This document shows, one piece after another, positions 6,857-7,072 of a stretch of DNA of 7,072 nt. Position 1 is the first letter of the stretch, and each line of letters opens with the position of its first letter. The stretch is from CAYTXJ01 sp965613025 (GTDB lineage: Bacteria; Desulfobacterota; DSM-4660; Desulfatiglandales; JALVMZ01), in contig CBFDUE010000100.1 of NCBI GenBank assembly GCA_965613025.1, forward strand, positions 1 to 7,072. Reading direction: 5' to 3'. A model generated the notes under the pieces. That model did no database searches. It was not told where the DNA came from and saw only the letters and a program-made list of their open reading frames with translations. Both the position numbers and the translations under genes were made by a program.

Positions 6857-7072
6857 TTGGCCTATAGATTTATATCTCAATGAAATAAATAAAGTTTTGG
6901 AGAAATTTATTCCTAATTATACTTCAAATTTAATGGTAAAGGAAACGGAAAAGGAAATAACCCTTCTTAAAGGCGTTATTTTTCAGGGACCTTTTAAAGA
7001 AATAAATAAAATAGAGGAAAAGATTAATAAATTAAGTAAAGAAATAAAGGAATTAAAAAAGATGTTGAGACA
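6837..7072 (+). CDS. Partial coiled-coil hypothetical protein, open at the right edge
   Basis: An open frame runs from the ATG at 6837 to the window end without a stop: 78 complete codons plus two bases. The start overlaps the previous gene by 20 bases. AGG at 6826-6828 lies 8 bases upstream, so the two genes are probably translationally coupled. The N-terminal part (MKRAANNWPIDLYLNEINKV, then a segment rich in Lys and Glu) is unfamiliar. Residues 53-78 form a clear coiled coil with Ile56, Ile59, Ile63, Leu66, Ile70, Leu73 and Leu77 in a regular 3-4 spacing and Lys/Glu between them. This points to an oligomer or a partner-binding rod. No enzyme motif is present in the visible part, and the function is unknown. 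The total length cannot be judged. Confidence 0.7.
   Translation, partial: MKRAANNWPIDLYLNEINKVLEKFIPNYTSNLMVKETEKEITLLKGVIFQGPFKEINKIEEKINKLSKEIKELKKMLR

Noticed and set aside
1..7072. CRISPR array, tRNA or rRNA gene, or complete insertion sequence
   Set aside because: No regularly spaced repeats, cloverleaf-like segment, rRNA motif or transposase with terminal inverted repeats was found on either strand.

Overview
The window looks like a chromosomal segment of an AT-rich Gram-negative bacterium. Arg is mostly AGA/AGG and Ile is often ATA. A pilC-pilS type IV pilus gene pair followed by a fused TIGR03960/TIGR03936-type radical SAM gene would fit Nitrospirota, Desulfobacterota or a related deep lineage. 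This placement is an inference from gene content and codon style, and no taxonomic marker is present.

Layout. Positions 1-346 hold no convincing gene. They contain a possible short minus-strand coding remnant (13-156), a strong intrinsic terminator for a plus-strand gene lying to the left (172-204), and a sigma70-type promoter (287-316). Positions 347-5774 are a tight plus-strand operon: pilC (inner-membrane platform of the type IV pilus), pilS (membrane sensor histidine kinase starting with GTG directly after the pilC stop) and an 836-residue radical SAM protein starting one base after pilS. Positions 5775-6490 are a scar-like accessory region. It holds an interspersed 28-bp GC-rich repeat (5826-5853) and a minus-strand AAA-ATPase-like/PD-(D/E)XK family gene that has lost both ends (5827-6372). 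From 6428 a new plus-strand unit begins: a possible promoter, a 121-residue protein of unknown function with a faint DUF3467-like look (6491-6856), and an overlapping coiled-coil protein gene that runs off the right edge (6837-7072).

How the genes work together. PilC and PilS belong to one process: pilus assembly and the control of pilin expression. The usual partner regulator gene pilR is not next to pilS. The radical SAM protein is probably a housekeeping protein; in other genomes its family often lies beside ribonuclease E/G and rplU-rpmA, which are not seen here. The most open biology is the small overlapping gene pair at the right edge. Nothing in the window by itself proves a new defence or mobile system.
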